Below are positions 34,307 to 42,948 of a stretch of 64,000 bases of DNA, in pieces. This stretch comes from HGM11368 sp051883395 (GTDB taxonomy: Bacteria; Bacillota; Clostridia; Christensenellales; UBA3700): assembly GCA_051883395.1 (NCBI GenBank), contig JBJETQ010000016.1:14045-78044 (forward strand). The letters run 5' to 3'. The notes under the pieces were generated by a model. It ran no database searches. It saw nothing but the letters and a program-made list of their open reading frames with translations, and had not been told where the DNA came from. A program made the position numbers and the translations under genes. Position 1 is the first letter of the stretch. Each line of letters opens with the position of its first letter.

Positions 34307-35050
34307 ATGCAAAAACTATTGAGTCTGGCAAGAAAAGCAATAAGCGACTATAAGATGATAGAAGACGGCGACAAGATTGCCGTGGGGCTTTCGGGTGGTA
34401 AAGACAGTATTACTCTGCTTGCCGTACTTGCCGCATATCAGAAGTTTTCTCCCGAAAAGTTTGATTTGATAGCAATCAATATCGATATGGGCTTTGCAGA
34501 TACAGACCCGGCACAAGTGCAAGCTACCCGTGAGTTTTGCCAAAGTATCGGCGTGCCGCTCATCATCGAAAAGACTGACATTGCCCAGATAATCTTTGAC
34601 GAGAGAAAAGAAAAGAGTCCATGCTCTCTCTGCTCCAAAATGCGCAGGGGCGCACTCAACAACGTGGCAATAGCCAACGGTTGCAATAAACTTGCTCTCG
34701 GTCATCACGCCGACGACGTGATAGAAACAATGTTGCTTTCTCTGCTCTACGAAGGCAGATTTTCTACGTTTATGCCGATAAGCTACATGGATAAAAGCAA
34801 GATTACTCTTATCAGACCGTTGATTTATATCGAAGAAAAACAAATCAACTGGACTGCAAAACGACTTGGACTGCCGGTCATTTTTAACCCTTGTCCGAGA
34901 GACAAACATACAAAAAGAGAAGAAATCAAGCAACTCGTACATGATCTTGACCAGCAATTTACCGACTCAAAAAAGCATATTATGGCGGCTATATTCAATC
35001 CCCAAAGAAACAGCCTTTGGGACAAAGCCAAGCCTCACGATTGCGATTGA
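34307..35050 (+). CDS. ttcA: tRNA 2-thiocytidine biosynthesis protein TtcA
   Basis: A 247-aa PP-loop ATPase that thiolates C32 of certain tRNAs. PP-loop VGLSGGKDS near residue 30, and the cysteine pair in CSLCSKMRRGAL near 107 that ligates an Fe-S cluster in TtcA, followed by ALGHHADDVIETMLL. Slightly short at the C-terminus relative to proteobacterial enzymes, as usual in Clostridia. Its end overlaps the convergent spoIIID by 16 bases. Translation signal is missing and the promoter abuts the start (leaderless candidate). Confidence 0.88.
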   Translation: MQKLLSLARKAISDYKMIEDGDKIAVGLSGGKDSITLLAVLAAYQKFSPEKFDLIAINIDMGFADTDPAQVQATREFCQSIGVPLIIEKTDIAQIIFDERKEKSPCSLCSKMRRGALNNVAIANGCNKLALGHHADDVIETMLLSLLYEGRFSTFMPISYMDKSKITLIRPLIYIEEKQINWTAKRLGLPVIFNPCPRDKHTKREEIKQLVHDLDQQFTDSKKHIMAAIFNPQRNSLWDKAKPHDCD

Positions 35051-35295
35051 GCGCTATGCTTTTTCAGATATAGCTTTTTTGTGCTTTCTCCGCCTCTCAG
35101 GTGCCTGACCGACATATTGAAGTCAAGCACCTTTTTTACTTGTCCGTACAGGCTTGCGTCAACGTAAACGAGCTTTTTGGTCATGTCGTTATGTACGGTA
35201 CTTTTGCTCACTCCGAAAATTCGGGAAGCTTCTCTGACGGTACACCCCGTCATTGCTATATATCTGGCTACGTTAAGCATTGCGTCCTTCTGCAT
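35035..35295 (-). CDS. spoIIID: Sporulation transcriptional regulator SpoIIID
   Basis: An 86-aa DNA-binding protein of the mother-cell sporulation programme. The helix-turn-helix TVREASRIFGVSKSTVHNDM and the basic C-terminal helix SVRHLRGGESTKKLYLKK match SpoIIID closely. I start at MQKDAML, with GGGTGAAAAAT before it; an upstream TTG in frame lacks a ribosome site. With spoVG and a SpoVB-type gene in the window it supports an endospore-forming lineage. Confidence 0.95.
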   Translation of the reverse strand: MQKDAMLNVARYIAMTGCTVREASRIFGVSKSTVHNDMTKKLVYVDASLYGQVKKVLDFNMSVRHLRGGESTKKLYLKKHSAQSQS

Positions 35296-35434
35296 ATTTT
35301 TCACCCAATCTATGACTATTCCACACAAATAAAAAATATGAAAATAAATGTAAAAATGCTTGAATTTTCATAAATTGATATGAATAAATATACATATAAA
35401 TATCACCATATTTGCATATTGCAATATGCGCAAT

Positions 35435-35824
35435 TTATTTATTTTTTTGGTGTTCTTTGACTTTGGCAACAATAATCTTTATCAGCATCCATACGCCCAG
35501 AATAGTCAGAAATCCACCAAAGCATCTGCCGAGAACGTCGCCCTTGACCAAAGGTGCAAGATATGCCCCTGCGCACGCCGTTATCAGAGCAGGTATTGTA
35601 ACCCAAAGCATAGCTTTAAAATCTATTTTTTTGTTTTTTGCATGTATAATGACCGCTACGATTGACATTGGCAGAAATGATATGAGATTGGTAAGCTGAG
35701 CCGATACTTGTTCAACTTTGAGAAATATCGTCAATATAGGTATCAGCAAAGTGCCGCCACCCATACCCATTCCACCGATAATGCCGCCGATAAGACCGGC
35801 GATTATATACCACAGATATTGCAT
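35435..35824 (-). CDS. Half-size TSUP (TauE/SafE) permease, subunit B
   Basis: A 129-aa membrane protein of about four helices with the TSUP family start IIAGLIGGIIGGMGMGGGTLL. Full TSUP anion permeases are about 250 aa made of two such halves; this is one half, and the gene immediately upstream encodes the other, so they probably act as a heterodimer or larger complex. An in-frame TTG three codons earlier is also possible because GGGAG lies 4 bases before it and 13 before the ATG. Substrates in the family include sulfite, sulfonates and other organic anions. Confidence 0.85.
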   Translation of the reverse strand: MQYLWYIIAGLIGGIIGGMGMGGGTLLIPILTIFLKVEQVSAQLTNLISFLPMSIVAVIIHAKNKKIDFKAMLWVTIPALITACAGAYLAPLVKGDVLGRCFGGFLTILGVWMLIKIIVAKVKEHQKNK

Positions 35825-35861
35825 AATTATCAATATTCTCCCATAAATATTCAGCCCCGAT

Positions 35862-36251
35862 TTAACCGACGAGCATTTTGACTCCGCCCACTATCATCAA
35901 GACGTAAAATATAAATTGCAATGCGTTGGAAGGAATTTTGTTCATCAGCAGCGCACCGAATATACCGCCCACTACGACGCCTGCCGTTATCACCAGTCCC
36001 CTTTGCCACTCCCAACCGCCGTGAGTAAGATAGAATATTACGCTGACAAGGCACAGGGGAAATATGGTGGCTATTGCGGTAGCGTGAGCTTTTGACGCTT
36101 CCAGACCGTATAGTCCCGTGAGTATCGGAACGATAATCATACCGCCTCCGCCGCCGAATATGCCGGTAGCAAATCCTGCCGCTAGCGACGCCAATACAAT
36201 CAAAAATTTTCTTTTTTTATCTATGACGTTGTTTTTGTTATTATTTTCCAT
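35862..36251 (-). CDS. Half-size TSUP (TauE/SafE) permease, subunit A
   Basis: A 129-aa half-permease: a charged cytoplasmic N-terminus (MENNNKNNVIDKKRK) then ASLAAGFATGIFGGGGGMIIVPIL, the glycine-rich TSUP motif, and about four helices. It lies 37 bases upstream of the second half and is in the same direction. I chose the ATG at 36251; the open frame extends 20 codons more but from a TTG. No clear ribosome site is visible before either. Confidence 0.83.
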   Translation of the reverse strand: MENNNKNNVIDKKRKFLIVLASLAAGFATGIFGGGGGMIIVPILTGLYGLEASKAHATAIATIFPLCLVSVIFYLTHGGWEWQRGLVITAGVVVGGIFGALLMNKIPSNALQFIFYVLMIVGGVKMLVG

Positions 36252-36353
36252 ATCGATATTGTGCGCTTTCGTTGAATTTTTATCATAGACGGCGGTAAGA
36301 ATAAAATTCAATGTAAAAAATAAATTAATCTATCAGAAAATTGAGTAAATCTA

Positions 36354-36382
36354 TTGATTTATATTTTTGTTTGCTTTATAAT
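36354..36382 (+). promoter_or_regulatory. Promoter of the large surface-protein gene
   Basis: TTGATT (36354-36359), 17-base spacer, TATAAT (36377-36382), about 50 bases before the start, with AAAGGTGGT as ribosome site. Confidence 0.7.
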
Positions 36383-36431
36383 AATTAAGATTATAATTAT
36401 TATATTCAATTAAACTATCAAAGGTGGTAAA

Positions 36432-39400
36432 ATGAACACAAAGAAACGTTTTCTTCTGACACTGCTCATTGCGATTATGTGTATCACTATGATTACTTGC
36501 GCAATAGCCTGTGAGAAAGATGCTGACGACAACACAGACGACACTACCAACGATCAGCTTTTCACCAACGGTGATTTTACGCTGACAACCGGAGATTCTT
36601 ATCCTTTGACGCCTGGCTCCTGGACATCTTCTACGGGTTCTTCGAGCGCTCCGTCCGGTTCGGATAACATCACGGCTGGCGTCATAGATACGAGCAGCTC
36701 GTCTTTTAAGGACAACAAAAAGACCTACGGCTCAATCGACAATCCAGGCAAAACGGGCGACGACGACAAAATTCTTATGATATACAATAAGACTGCTACG
36801 TCCTACAAATACACGTCTGCCAGCATTACGCTTGCAAAAAACGCTTATTATGAGTTGTCTTTCAGCGTAAAGACGCTTTTGGACGACGACAGCGACAAGG
36901 CGGGTGCATACGTATATCTTACTGGCGACGCTTATGCCGAATTTGAAGCCATCGACACCAACGGAGAATGGAAAACTTATAAGATTTATATCGAATCTTC
37001 CAATACCGGCACCAGCAGCATCTCGCTCATTTTGTCGGCAGGTTTCAATACTACCTATACCAAAGGACACGTATTTTTTGACAGCGTAGTTCTGACAAAT
37101 CTCACCGACGTTGAAGAAGGTGAAACGGCTTATAGCGCACAAGACTTTGCTAATCAGGAAGTCAACGAATTCACCGCAAAATACAGCATTATCGGTGGCG
37201 ATAAAGAATTTGACTATGCTTCCGTAACCAGCACTACAACTTTCAGGACGCCTTCTAAATATACCGACATGACGGGTAGCGGTTCCGGAGACTCTGCTCC
37301 ATCTTCGTCTTCTTATCTTGAAAAAGGTATCGTAGACACAGCCGAAGATTACAGCATCTCGCTGGGCGATTCTGCCTATACTCTTTCGGTTGCAGACGGC
37401 TCGGTTGGCAACAATATTCTTGTTATCAACAACAAAAAAGCTACGGCATACGGCTATCGTTCTTCCGTATCCTACCGTTTCTTTTCAGGTAAATATTATG
37501 CCGTAAGCGTCAACGTTCGTACTGACATTCTGGAAGGTAACGGCGCTACGCTCAAACTCACCAACGGTACCGACACCGACGAAAGAAATATTATTATCAA
37601 CAATATCAATACAAGCGGCGCTTGGCAGACTTATACTTTCTTTATCAAAGGCAACGACAAACGTAACAACGATTTGTATCTCGAACTGTGGTTGGGACAA
37701 GGCGGCAGCAACGATACCGCTACTCACGTTCAAGGTATTGCAAGCTTTGATAAAGTAACCTACAAAGAGATTGACGAAGCCGCTTATAACAGCGGAGTAA
37801 ACAGATTTTCTCTTGAATCTACTCATCCTGCCGAAGACGTCAATATCAACGATTTCGTCGACACCACCTATGACGAAACTATTGCAAGCGACAGATCTCA
37901 GTTGAGCGTAGCAGACGGAGTTATGACCATCAACAACATACTTCCTACTGCAATAACGGTATCCAACTTTACCAAAAACGCCAGCGACCAACTTGACAAC
38001 AGCAAGGGATTGACCATCTACCCTAACAATTATTATTTGTTGTCCGTTATGTTCAAAACCGAAGTTGCAGACACAAGTAAAGGTCTGAGCATAAATCTTA
38101 TTTCTTACAACAAAGACGGTACGGAATACAGCGATTCGTTCTCTACGCTCGCTTCCATGTCTTCTCTCAACACGCTCAATCTCGAAGATTACAAGATTGA
38201 CGACGACTACACCGAAGCAATCTTCTATATCAAAGGAAGCGAATACGAGAGCAACATTGTAGGTTTGCAATTCACGCTTGGCAGCGGCAAAGGCACTCAG
38301 TCAAGTTCTCACGTTATCGGTAAGGCAATGATAAAGGACATTACCGTCGAAGTTATCACTCCTTCCGAATACAATGCCGCTTCTACTTCAACCGTTACCA
38401 AGACGGCAAGTTTCAGCGAATCGAGCGACAGCAACGGCGTTTCTTCCAACGGAGAGTTCAAGATTATTGACGCCGCCGCTACTACCGAATTGTATGAGAC
38501 CGACGTATTTACCGCACAAGGAAAACTCTACAAACATCTCGGTGTGCCTACAAACTGGACCATCACCCAAAAGACCGCTATCACCAACGGCAACAGCAGA
38601 GCCGGCGTTCTTGACCTGGAATCTCCTGAATTGATGAGTGAAATGGGTCTTACAAGCGCCAACTTCTTTGACGGTTACGACTGTACTGACAACCCTACCG
38701 TATTGGCAATCAATTCGATAGACTCGACCGCAATCGGATACTCGTCCAACAGCATCTCTCTTGCTTCCAACTCTTACTATATGTTCAGCGTATGGGCTAA
38801 GTCGGACGGCAGTCCTTTGAGTATCGAACTTGCTACCAAGACGGCAAGCGGAGATGAAAACAACAAATATTACAACATCAACCCTTCCGACAACCAATGG
38901 AAACAGTATTTCATTTACGTCGAAACGGGAATCAGCTCGGTATCGGTAAAACTTACTCTCTACTCGGGCAATCCGCAAGTAAGCAGCAACACTCAAAACG
39001 GTTGGGTATTCTTTGACAGCGCAAAATATATCAGCATAGACGAAACCACTTATAAACAAGGTTGCCTGCTCGAAAACAGCACTAACGTCAACGTATTGGC
39101 TCAATCATGGCTGGTAGATAGTTTTGACTCAACTACCACTTCCGAATCGCTTACTTCACCTGAAAACTGGTCGGGTAAATTGTTAGATTCCAGCGCACAA
39201 TCAGACAGCGAATATCTGGCAGCCGGCGTATTTGACCAGACTTGCGGCGATTGGTCCAATATAGATATTGACCCTGACACTGACACGACTGTTGCAAATG
39301 CAATATTTGACCAAAACAAAAATATCGGTGATTCCGTATTGGTCATCTACAACAAAAAGCCTACGTCTTATCAATACACTTCGTCTTCGACCACGCTCAA

Positions 39401-40094
39401 AGCCGATACCTATTATAAGATTTCTATCTGGCTGTTGACCTACGGACTTGACAAAGATGATAGCGCTACTCTCATGTTGACGCTCAACAACCAAACTTAT
39501 ACCTTTGGTAAACTCATCACCGACAAGTCTACCGAATATGACAAGACTCGTCAAATCAACACTTCAACCTATGACGAAAACGGCGTCGAAACTATAGGTA
39601 CTTGGACTGAATACAGCTTCTACGTCAAGACTGAAGAAGACGTTACAGCTACTGCCAGCGTTACGATTTCGCTGGGTCGTACGGGAGAAGAAAAATGGCT
39701 TGAAGGATACGTATTTGCAGACAACTTCTCCGTTAGCGTAATTGACGAAAGCGAATTTATCGCAAGAAAACCGGTAGAAGGAGAAACGGAAGAAACTATC
39801 GATGAAACCTTGATAGACGACGCACTCGTAGCCAACAACTTCCGTATCGTATTTACCGAAGAATCGGCAGACGCAGAAGAAGATCTCAACGCCGAAGAAG
39901 AAGAAACCGAAGAAGAAAGCAATACCAACGATTATCTGTGGTTGTGGATTACTTCGGGTATTGTAGGCGGTGTAATCGTAATCGTTCTTGTTGTTGTCCT
40001 TATCAAGAGATTTGCGCCTAAGAAGAAAAAACGCAGTCTTACCAAGAAGAAATCTTCTAAGATAACCAAAAACAACGACAAATTCAGCGATTGA
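36432..40094 (+). CDS. Giant repeat surface protein with N-terminal lipobox and C-terminal membrane anchor
   Basis: A 1220-aa extracellular protein. A signal peptide ends in a lipobox-like CAIAC (C27); the C-terminus has an acidic stalk (EEETEEESNTND), one transmembrane helix (WLWITSGIVGGVIVIVLVVV, near 1170-1190) and a highly basic cytoplasmic tail. Between them lie five copies of a beta-rich module of about 180-220 residues, each with an NK-x2-T-x-Y-x-Y-x-S block, a YY-x2-S strand and an ending like HVFFDSV or WVFFDSA followed by an acidic (E/D)-x3-Y. The modules resemble galactose-binding/CBM4_9-type jelly rolls, so carbohydrate or cell-wall binding is plausible. No enzymatic domain or sortase signal. 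Confidence 0.85.
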   Translation: MNTKKRFLLTLLIAIMCITMITCAIACEKDADDNTDDTTNDQLFTNGDFTLTTGDSYPLTPGSWTSSTGSSSAPSGSDNITAGVIDTSSSSFKDNKKTYGSIDNPGKTGDDDKILMIYNKTATSYKYTSASITLAKNAYYELSFSVKTLLDDDSDKAGAYVYLTGDAYAEFEAIDTNGEWKTYKIYIESSNTGTSSISLILSAGFNTTYTKGHVFFDSVVLTNLTDVEEGETAYSAQDFANQEVNEFTAKYSIIGGDKEFDYASVTSTTTFRTPSKYTDMTGSGSGDSAPSSSSYLEKGIVDTAEDYSISLGDSAYTLSVADGSVGNNILVINNKKATAYGYRSSVSYRFFSGKYYAVSVNVRTDILEGNGATLKLTNGTDTDERNIIINNINTSGAWQTYTFFIKGNDKRNNDLYLELWLGQGGSNDTATHVQGIASFDKVTYKEIDEAAYNSGVNRFSLESTHPAEDVNINDFVDTTYDETIASDRSQLSVADGVMTINNILPTAITVSNFTKNASDQLDNSKGLTIYPNNYYLLSVMFKTEVADTSKGLSINLISYNKDGTEYSDSFSTLASMSSLNTLNLEDYKIDDDYTEAIFYIKGSEYESNIVGLQFTLGSGKGTQSSSHVIGKAMIKDITVEVITPSEYNAASTSTVTKTASFSESSDSNGVSSNGEFKIIDAAATTELYETDVFTAQGKLYKHLGVPTNWTITQKTAITNGNSRAGVLDLESPELMSEMGLTSANFFDGYDCTDNPTVLAINSIDSTAIGYSSNSISLASNSYYMFSVWAKSDGSPLSIELATKTASGDENNKYYNINPSDNQWKQYFIYVETGISSVSVKLTLYSGNPQVSSNTQNGWVFFDSAKYISIDETTYKQGCLLENSTNVNVLAQSWLVDSFDSTTTSESLTSPENWSGKLLDSSAQSDSEYLAAGVFDQTCGDWSNIDIDPDTDTTVANAIFDQNKNIGDSVLVIYNKKPTSYQYTSSSTTLKADTYYKISIWLLTYGLDKDDSATLMLTLNNQTYTFGKLITDKSTEYDKTRQINTSTYDENGVETIGTWTEYSFYVKTEEDVTATASVTISLGRTGEEKWLEGYVFADNFSVSVIDESEFIARKPVEGETEETIDETLIDDALVANNFRIVFTEESADAEEDLNAEEEETEEESNTNDYLWLWITSGIVGGVIVIVLVVVLIKRFAPKKKKRSLTKKKSSKITKNNDKFSD

Positions 40095-40110
40095 TAAAAT
40101 GACACAATTT

Positions 40111-40141
40111 ACGGCGTAGCGAATTTTTATCGCTACGCCGT
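40111..40141 (+). terminator. Terminator of the surface-protein gene
   Basis: ACGGCGTAGCG / CGCTACGCCGT, 9-base loop, followed by ATTTTTATTTT. Confidence 0.87.
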
Positions 40142-40280
40142 ATTTTTATTTTCTGTGCAACAATTCTGCCAAAAGTCTGGCAAGATTGTTGAAAACTTTC
40201 AGCACATTGCAGATTTATCAGAACAATATACAGACAGCGCAAGCTAGCTTTACGCAATCCGATATATGCCTTAGAACAAA

Positions 40281-40574
40281 CTACTCGGTGGGAATAAATA
40301 TTTTTTGTCCCAAAAAAACTGTGCCAACGTTGTTGAATTCCATAATCACGGCTTTGTCAACGCCAAAATTCGTAGCGATTTTGTCAAGCGTGTCAAAAGG
40401 TTTGACGACGTAATCTACCCCTTCCGTCTGTTCGATAATCAATCTCATGCCGACGTAACACTCGTGCGTATGCAAATTGTTTATATTGATGAGCCTTTGG
40501 ATATTCATCTTATACTTTTTGCACACTTCTTCCAACGTAATCTGCTCGTTTATTCTTATAACAAACCTTTTCAT
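40281..40574 (-). CDS. Protein with two LysM repeats, 97 aa
   Basis: Two LysM-like units fill the protein: residues 4-47 (INEQITLEEVCKKYKMNIQR) and 52-96 (YVVKPFDTLDKIATNFGVDK, ending VFLGQKIFIPTE). LysM binds N-acetylglucosamine polymers such as peptidoglycan or chitin. There is no signal peptide, so it may act in the cytoplasm or forespore, or be exported without one. GGGGGTAGT precedes the chosen ATG. It is divergent from the SpoVB-like flippase; the 140 bases downstream hold only a hairpin without a T run. Confidence 0.82.
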   Translation of the reverse strand: MKRFVIRINEQITLEEVCKKYKMNIQRLININNLHTHECYVGMRLIIEQTEGVDYVVKPFDTLDKIATNFGVDKAVIMEFNNVGTVFLGQKIFIPTE

Positions 40575-40633
40575 ACTACCCCCGACGCCAGTCGATATAT
40601 TATATTTGACGACGGCTCTCAATATAATAAAAT

Positions 40634-42127
40634 ATGAAAAGAATTGTCAAAGCTTTTGCGCTTGTTACCGTATTGTCGTGTTTTACAAGATTTCTGTCTT
40701 TTATATTCAAAATCTATCTGTCCAGATTGCTGGGTGCGGAAATATTGGGAGTATATCAAATTACTTTTTCGCTGTTTTCTTTATTCGCCTGTCTGAGCAT
40801 GTCGGGAATACCTGTTACGTTGTCCAGACTGACAGCCGAAGAAACCGCTATGGGCAACGAGCGAGCCGTAGGCGGAATGTTTTCTTCTGCAATGATACTC
40901 AGCCTTACCATTTGCGGTATCTTAATAACCGTTCTTGCTGCGTTTCCTGCCATTCCAAAAGCTTTATTCAGCGACGAAAGATGCGTCAAGCTGTTTTACG
41001 TAATGCTGCCCATGTTGGTTACGTCGTCTGTCTATTCTATTGTCAGGGGCTGGTTTTGGGGTAAAAAGGAATTTTTTACCTTTTCGGTTACAGAACTGGT
41101 GGAAGAAATTATCAAGATAGCTTTTACTTTTGCTATTCTGATGACGGGAATATTCGGCATAACTAAATTCTATTCTTACGCCGTAGCAATGATTATGAGC
41201 GACGTAACTATGGTCGTCATATTGTTTGCGTGTTTCTTATTCAAAGGCGGACGGGCAAAAAAACCGTTATATACCCGCAGGCTCGTCAAGTCGGCAACTC
41301 CTTTGACAATAACAAGACTCTTTGGCTCTCTCATGTCTGCTTTCTTGTCGTTGGCAATTCCTGCCATGCTGGTAAAATACGGCATGGACACGCAGGCTGC
41401 AACGGCGCAATTCGGCAGAGCCGGCGGTATGGTTATGCCCATTTTACTGGCTCCTACAAGCGTCGTAAGTGCAATGACCGTGGTATTGATACCTGAACTT
41501 GCCGAACAAAATACAAAAGACAACCCGCAAGGCTTGCAAAGCAAAATTTCAACTGCAATAGAATTCAGCTGGATAATAAGCTGTATGTTTTATATTATCT
41601 TTATGGCTTGCGGACAAAACTTCGTAAGTATGATATATCATGACGCCCAAGCAGGAGAATTTATGCCAAAAGTCGCATTACTTATGATTCCGCTATGCGT
41701 CAACAATATGGCTATCAGCATTCTCAATTCTTTGGGCAAAGAAAAACAAACCTTTATCTCCCACCTTATTAGCTGCGTTATACTGGCAATTACTACCCTT
41801 ATTGCACCAAAATACATAGGTATTTATTCTTATTTCCTTGCGTTGGCGCTATTCCATACACTAGGCATGACGATAAACGTCATTTTGATTTATCGACAGG
41901 TAGGTATAGATAAAAGATGTGCGACTCATTGTCTGGGCTGTCTTACCTTTGCGTGCGTTGCCGGGCTGGGAATGTCTGCTCTCAACGGACTGATGGAGCG
42001 CATTATGTTGCCACAGATAAGTATGGTAATATGTGCAATCTTATCGTTTGTGTTTTTCGTGGCGTTTTTATTGGGTTTCAAAATTGTCGATATAGGCGGC
42101 TTTCTGCCCAAAAAAATGCGCAGATGA
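40634..42127 (+). CDS. spoVB: SpoVB-type polysaccharide/lipid flippase (MOP superfamily)
   Basis: A 497-aa MOP-superfamily transporter with about 14 helices. FTRFLSFIFKIYLSRLLGAEILGVYQ at the start (seen in pieces), then MSGIPVTLSRLTAEE, match the SpoVB/YabM/MurJ-like branch that flips lipid-linked wall precursors; SpoVB acts in spore cortex formation. An exact choice between SpoVB and a vegetative lipid II flippase is not possible. No ribosome site; TATAAT (40623-40628) ends 5 bases before the ATG. Confidence 0.8.
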   Translation: MKRIVKAFALVTVLSCFTRFLSFIFKIYLSRLLGAEILGVYQITFSLFSLFACLSMSGIPVTLSRLTAEETAMGNERAVGGMFSSAMILSLTICGILITVLAAFPAIPKALFSDERCVKLFYVMLPMLVTSSVYSIVRGWFWGKKEFFTFSVTELVEEIIKIAFTFAILMTGIFGITKFYSYAVAMIMSDVTMVVILFACFLFKGGRAKKPLYTRRLVKSATPLTITRLFGSLMSAFLSLAIPAMLVKYGMDTQAATAQFGRAGGMVMPILLAPTSVVSAMTVVLIPELAEQNTKDNPQGLQSKISTAIEFSWIISCMFYIIFMACGQNFVSMIYHDAQAGEFMPKVALLMIPLCVNNMAISILNSLGKEKQTFISHLISCVILAITTLIAPKYIGIYSYFLALALFHTLGMTINVILIYRQVGIDKRCATHCLGCLTFACVAGLGMSALNGLMERIMLPQISMVICAILSFVFFVAFLLGFKIVDIGGFLPKKMRR

Positions 42128-42129
42128 CT

Positions 42130-42735
42130 TTATTCGTCAGAGTTTTCTACCCTATCACACGTATCATGCCCACTCTCTTGAGCTACTGCCGTTTGCGGTT
42201 GAAGAAACTTTTTGAACACCAGCCGCTTGCACGGCTCATAAACAGCCATGGTAAGCACCATATTTATAAGAGAAACAGCTGCTTGTTTAGGAAGTCTGCC
42301 CCAAAGATATACCCAAAATGTTTTGCCGCTTCCTTTGGAATAGGAATAAACGTACCAAAGCGTCAAAGTATTGATAAAGGCGGTGCAAACCAAAAGACAA
42401 GTAAGAAAAGATAAGAATATTTTGAGATAATCGTTGAGATTTTTTATCTTGAAAAACAACCCCGGAATAAGTCCCATAAGTCCCGACGCCAAAGTTATAG
42501 TAGGTAGCCAAGCCCCCTTAGGCGAAATAATCTGTCCGAGTATATCTCCCATTGCTCCCGTAAGAAAACCGCCTATCGGTCCGCATACCGCTCCTGCAAA
42601 AAACGCAGGTATGGACGCAAACGAGATTGCGAAGGACTGAACGGGCAACCAGGTGTAAATGTTGGTGATTGTGCTGAGTGCTACAAATACCGCTAAGTAC
42701 GCTATTTTTTGCGCACGAAATACTCTTTTGTTCAT
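42130..42735 (-). CDS. folT: Folate ECF transporter S component
   Basis: A 201-aa six-helix S component. FAISFASIPAFFAGAVCGP and GFLTGAMGDILGQIISPKGAW, followed by PTITLASGLMGLIPGLFF, are the FolT pattern; the shared EcfA/EcfT energising module is not in this window. I start at MNKRVF, after AGGAGGTTTTTTT. The gene sits behind a tetrahydrofolate riboswitch (42781-42871), which independently supports folate as substrate. The C-terminal tail is extended and polar. Its stop nearly touches that of the convergent flippase gene. Confidence 0.92.
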   Translation of the reverse strand: MNKRVFRAQKIAYLAVFVALSTITNIYTWLPVQSFAISFASIPAFFAGAVCGPIGGFLTGAMGDILGQIISPKGAWLPTITLASGLMGLIPGLFFKIKNLNDYLKIFLSFLTCLLVCTAFINTLTLWYVYSYSKGSGKTFWVYLWGRLPKQAAVSLINMVLTMAVYEPCKRLVFKKFLQPQTAVAQESGHDTCDRVENSDE

Positions 42736-42741
42736 AAAAAA

Positions 42742-42760
42742 ACCTCCTATAATTAGAGGT
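42742..42760 (-). terminator. Expression-platform hairpin of the THF riboswitch
   Basis: ACCTC, loop, GAGGT followed by seven T, directly before the folT ATG. The 3' arm is the folT Shine-Dalgarno (AGGAGG), so the hairpin both terminates and hides the ribosome site. Confidence 0.75.
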
Positions 42761-42780
42761 CCATTGAAAAAATATATTTT

Positions 42781-42871
42781 GCAACGGACGCAACCCAATA
42801 TCGCAAGCATAGCTTTTCGTTTGTGAGCAACATCCCATCTCACAACACTTAACGCATTGAGTTTACTCTGC
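42781..42871 (-). ncRNA. Tetrahydrofolate (THF) riboswitch
   Basis: Minus-strand RNA with the conserved THF-riboswitch blocks in order: GAGTA near the 5' end, GCGTTAAGTG, GATGGGATGTTG, ACGAAAAGC and TTGCGTCCG, closed by an outer P1 helix (GCAG with TTGC). THF riboswitches turn off folate transport and synthesis genes when THF is bound. Downstream gene is folT. A TATAAT (GCGTATAATATG) upstream around 42886-42895 can start the transcript. Confidence 0.92.
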
Positions 42872-42912
42872 TGTAAAGATAGTAGCATATTATACGCTTT
42901 ATATCAATCAAA

Positions 42913-42942
42913 TTGAATAAAAAAAGTTAAAATACTTATTCT
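42913..42942 (+). promoter_or_regulatory. Promoter of DUF421 gene, leaderless configuration
   Basis: TTGAAT (42913-42918), 18-base spacer, TATTCT (42937-42942), then AAAAAT and the ATG. Confidence 0.55.
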
Positions 42943-42948
42943 AAAAAT

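Noticed and set aside
40159..40192. Hairpin CAACAAT...ATTGTTG behind the LysM gene as a terminator
   Set aside because: Stem is fair but no T run follows on the minus strand; left unassigned.
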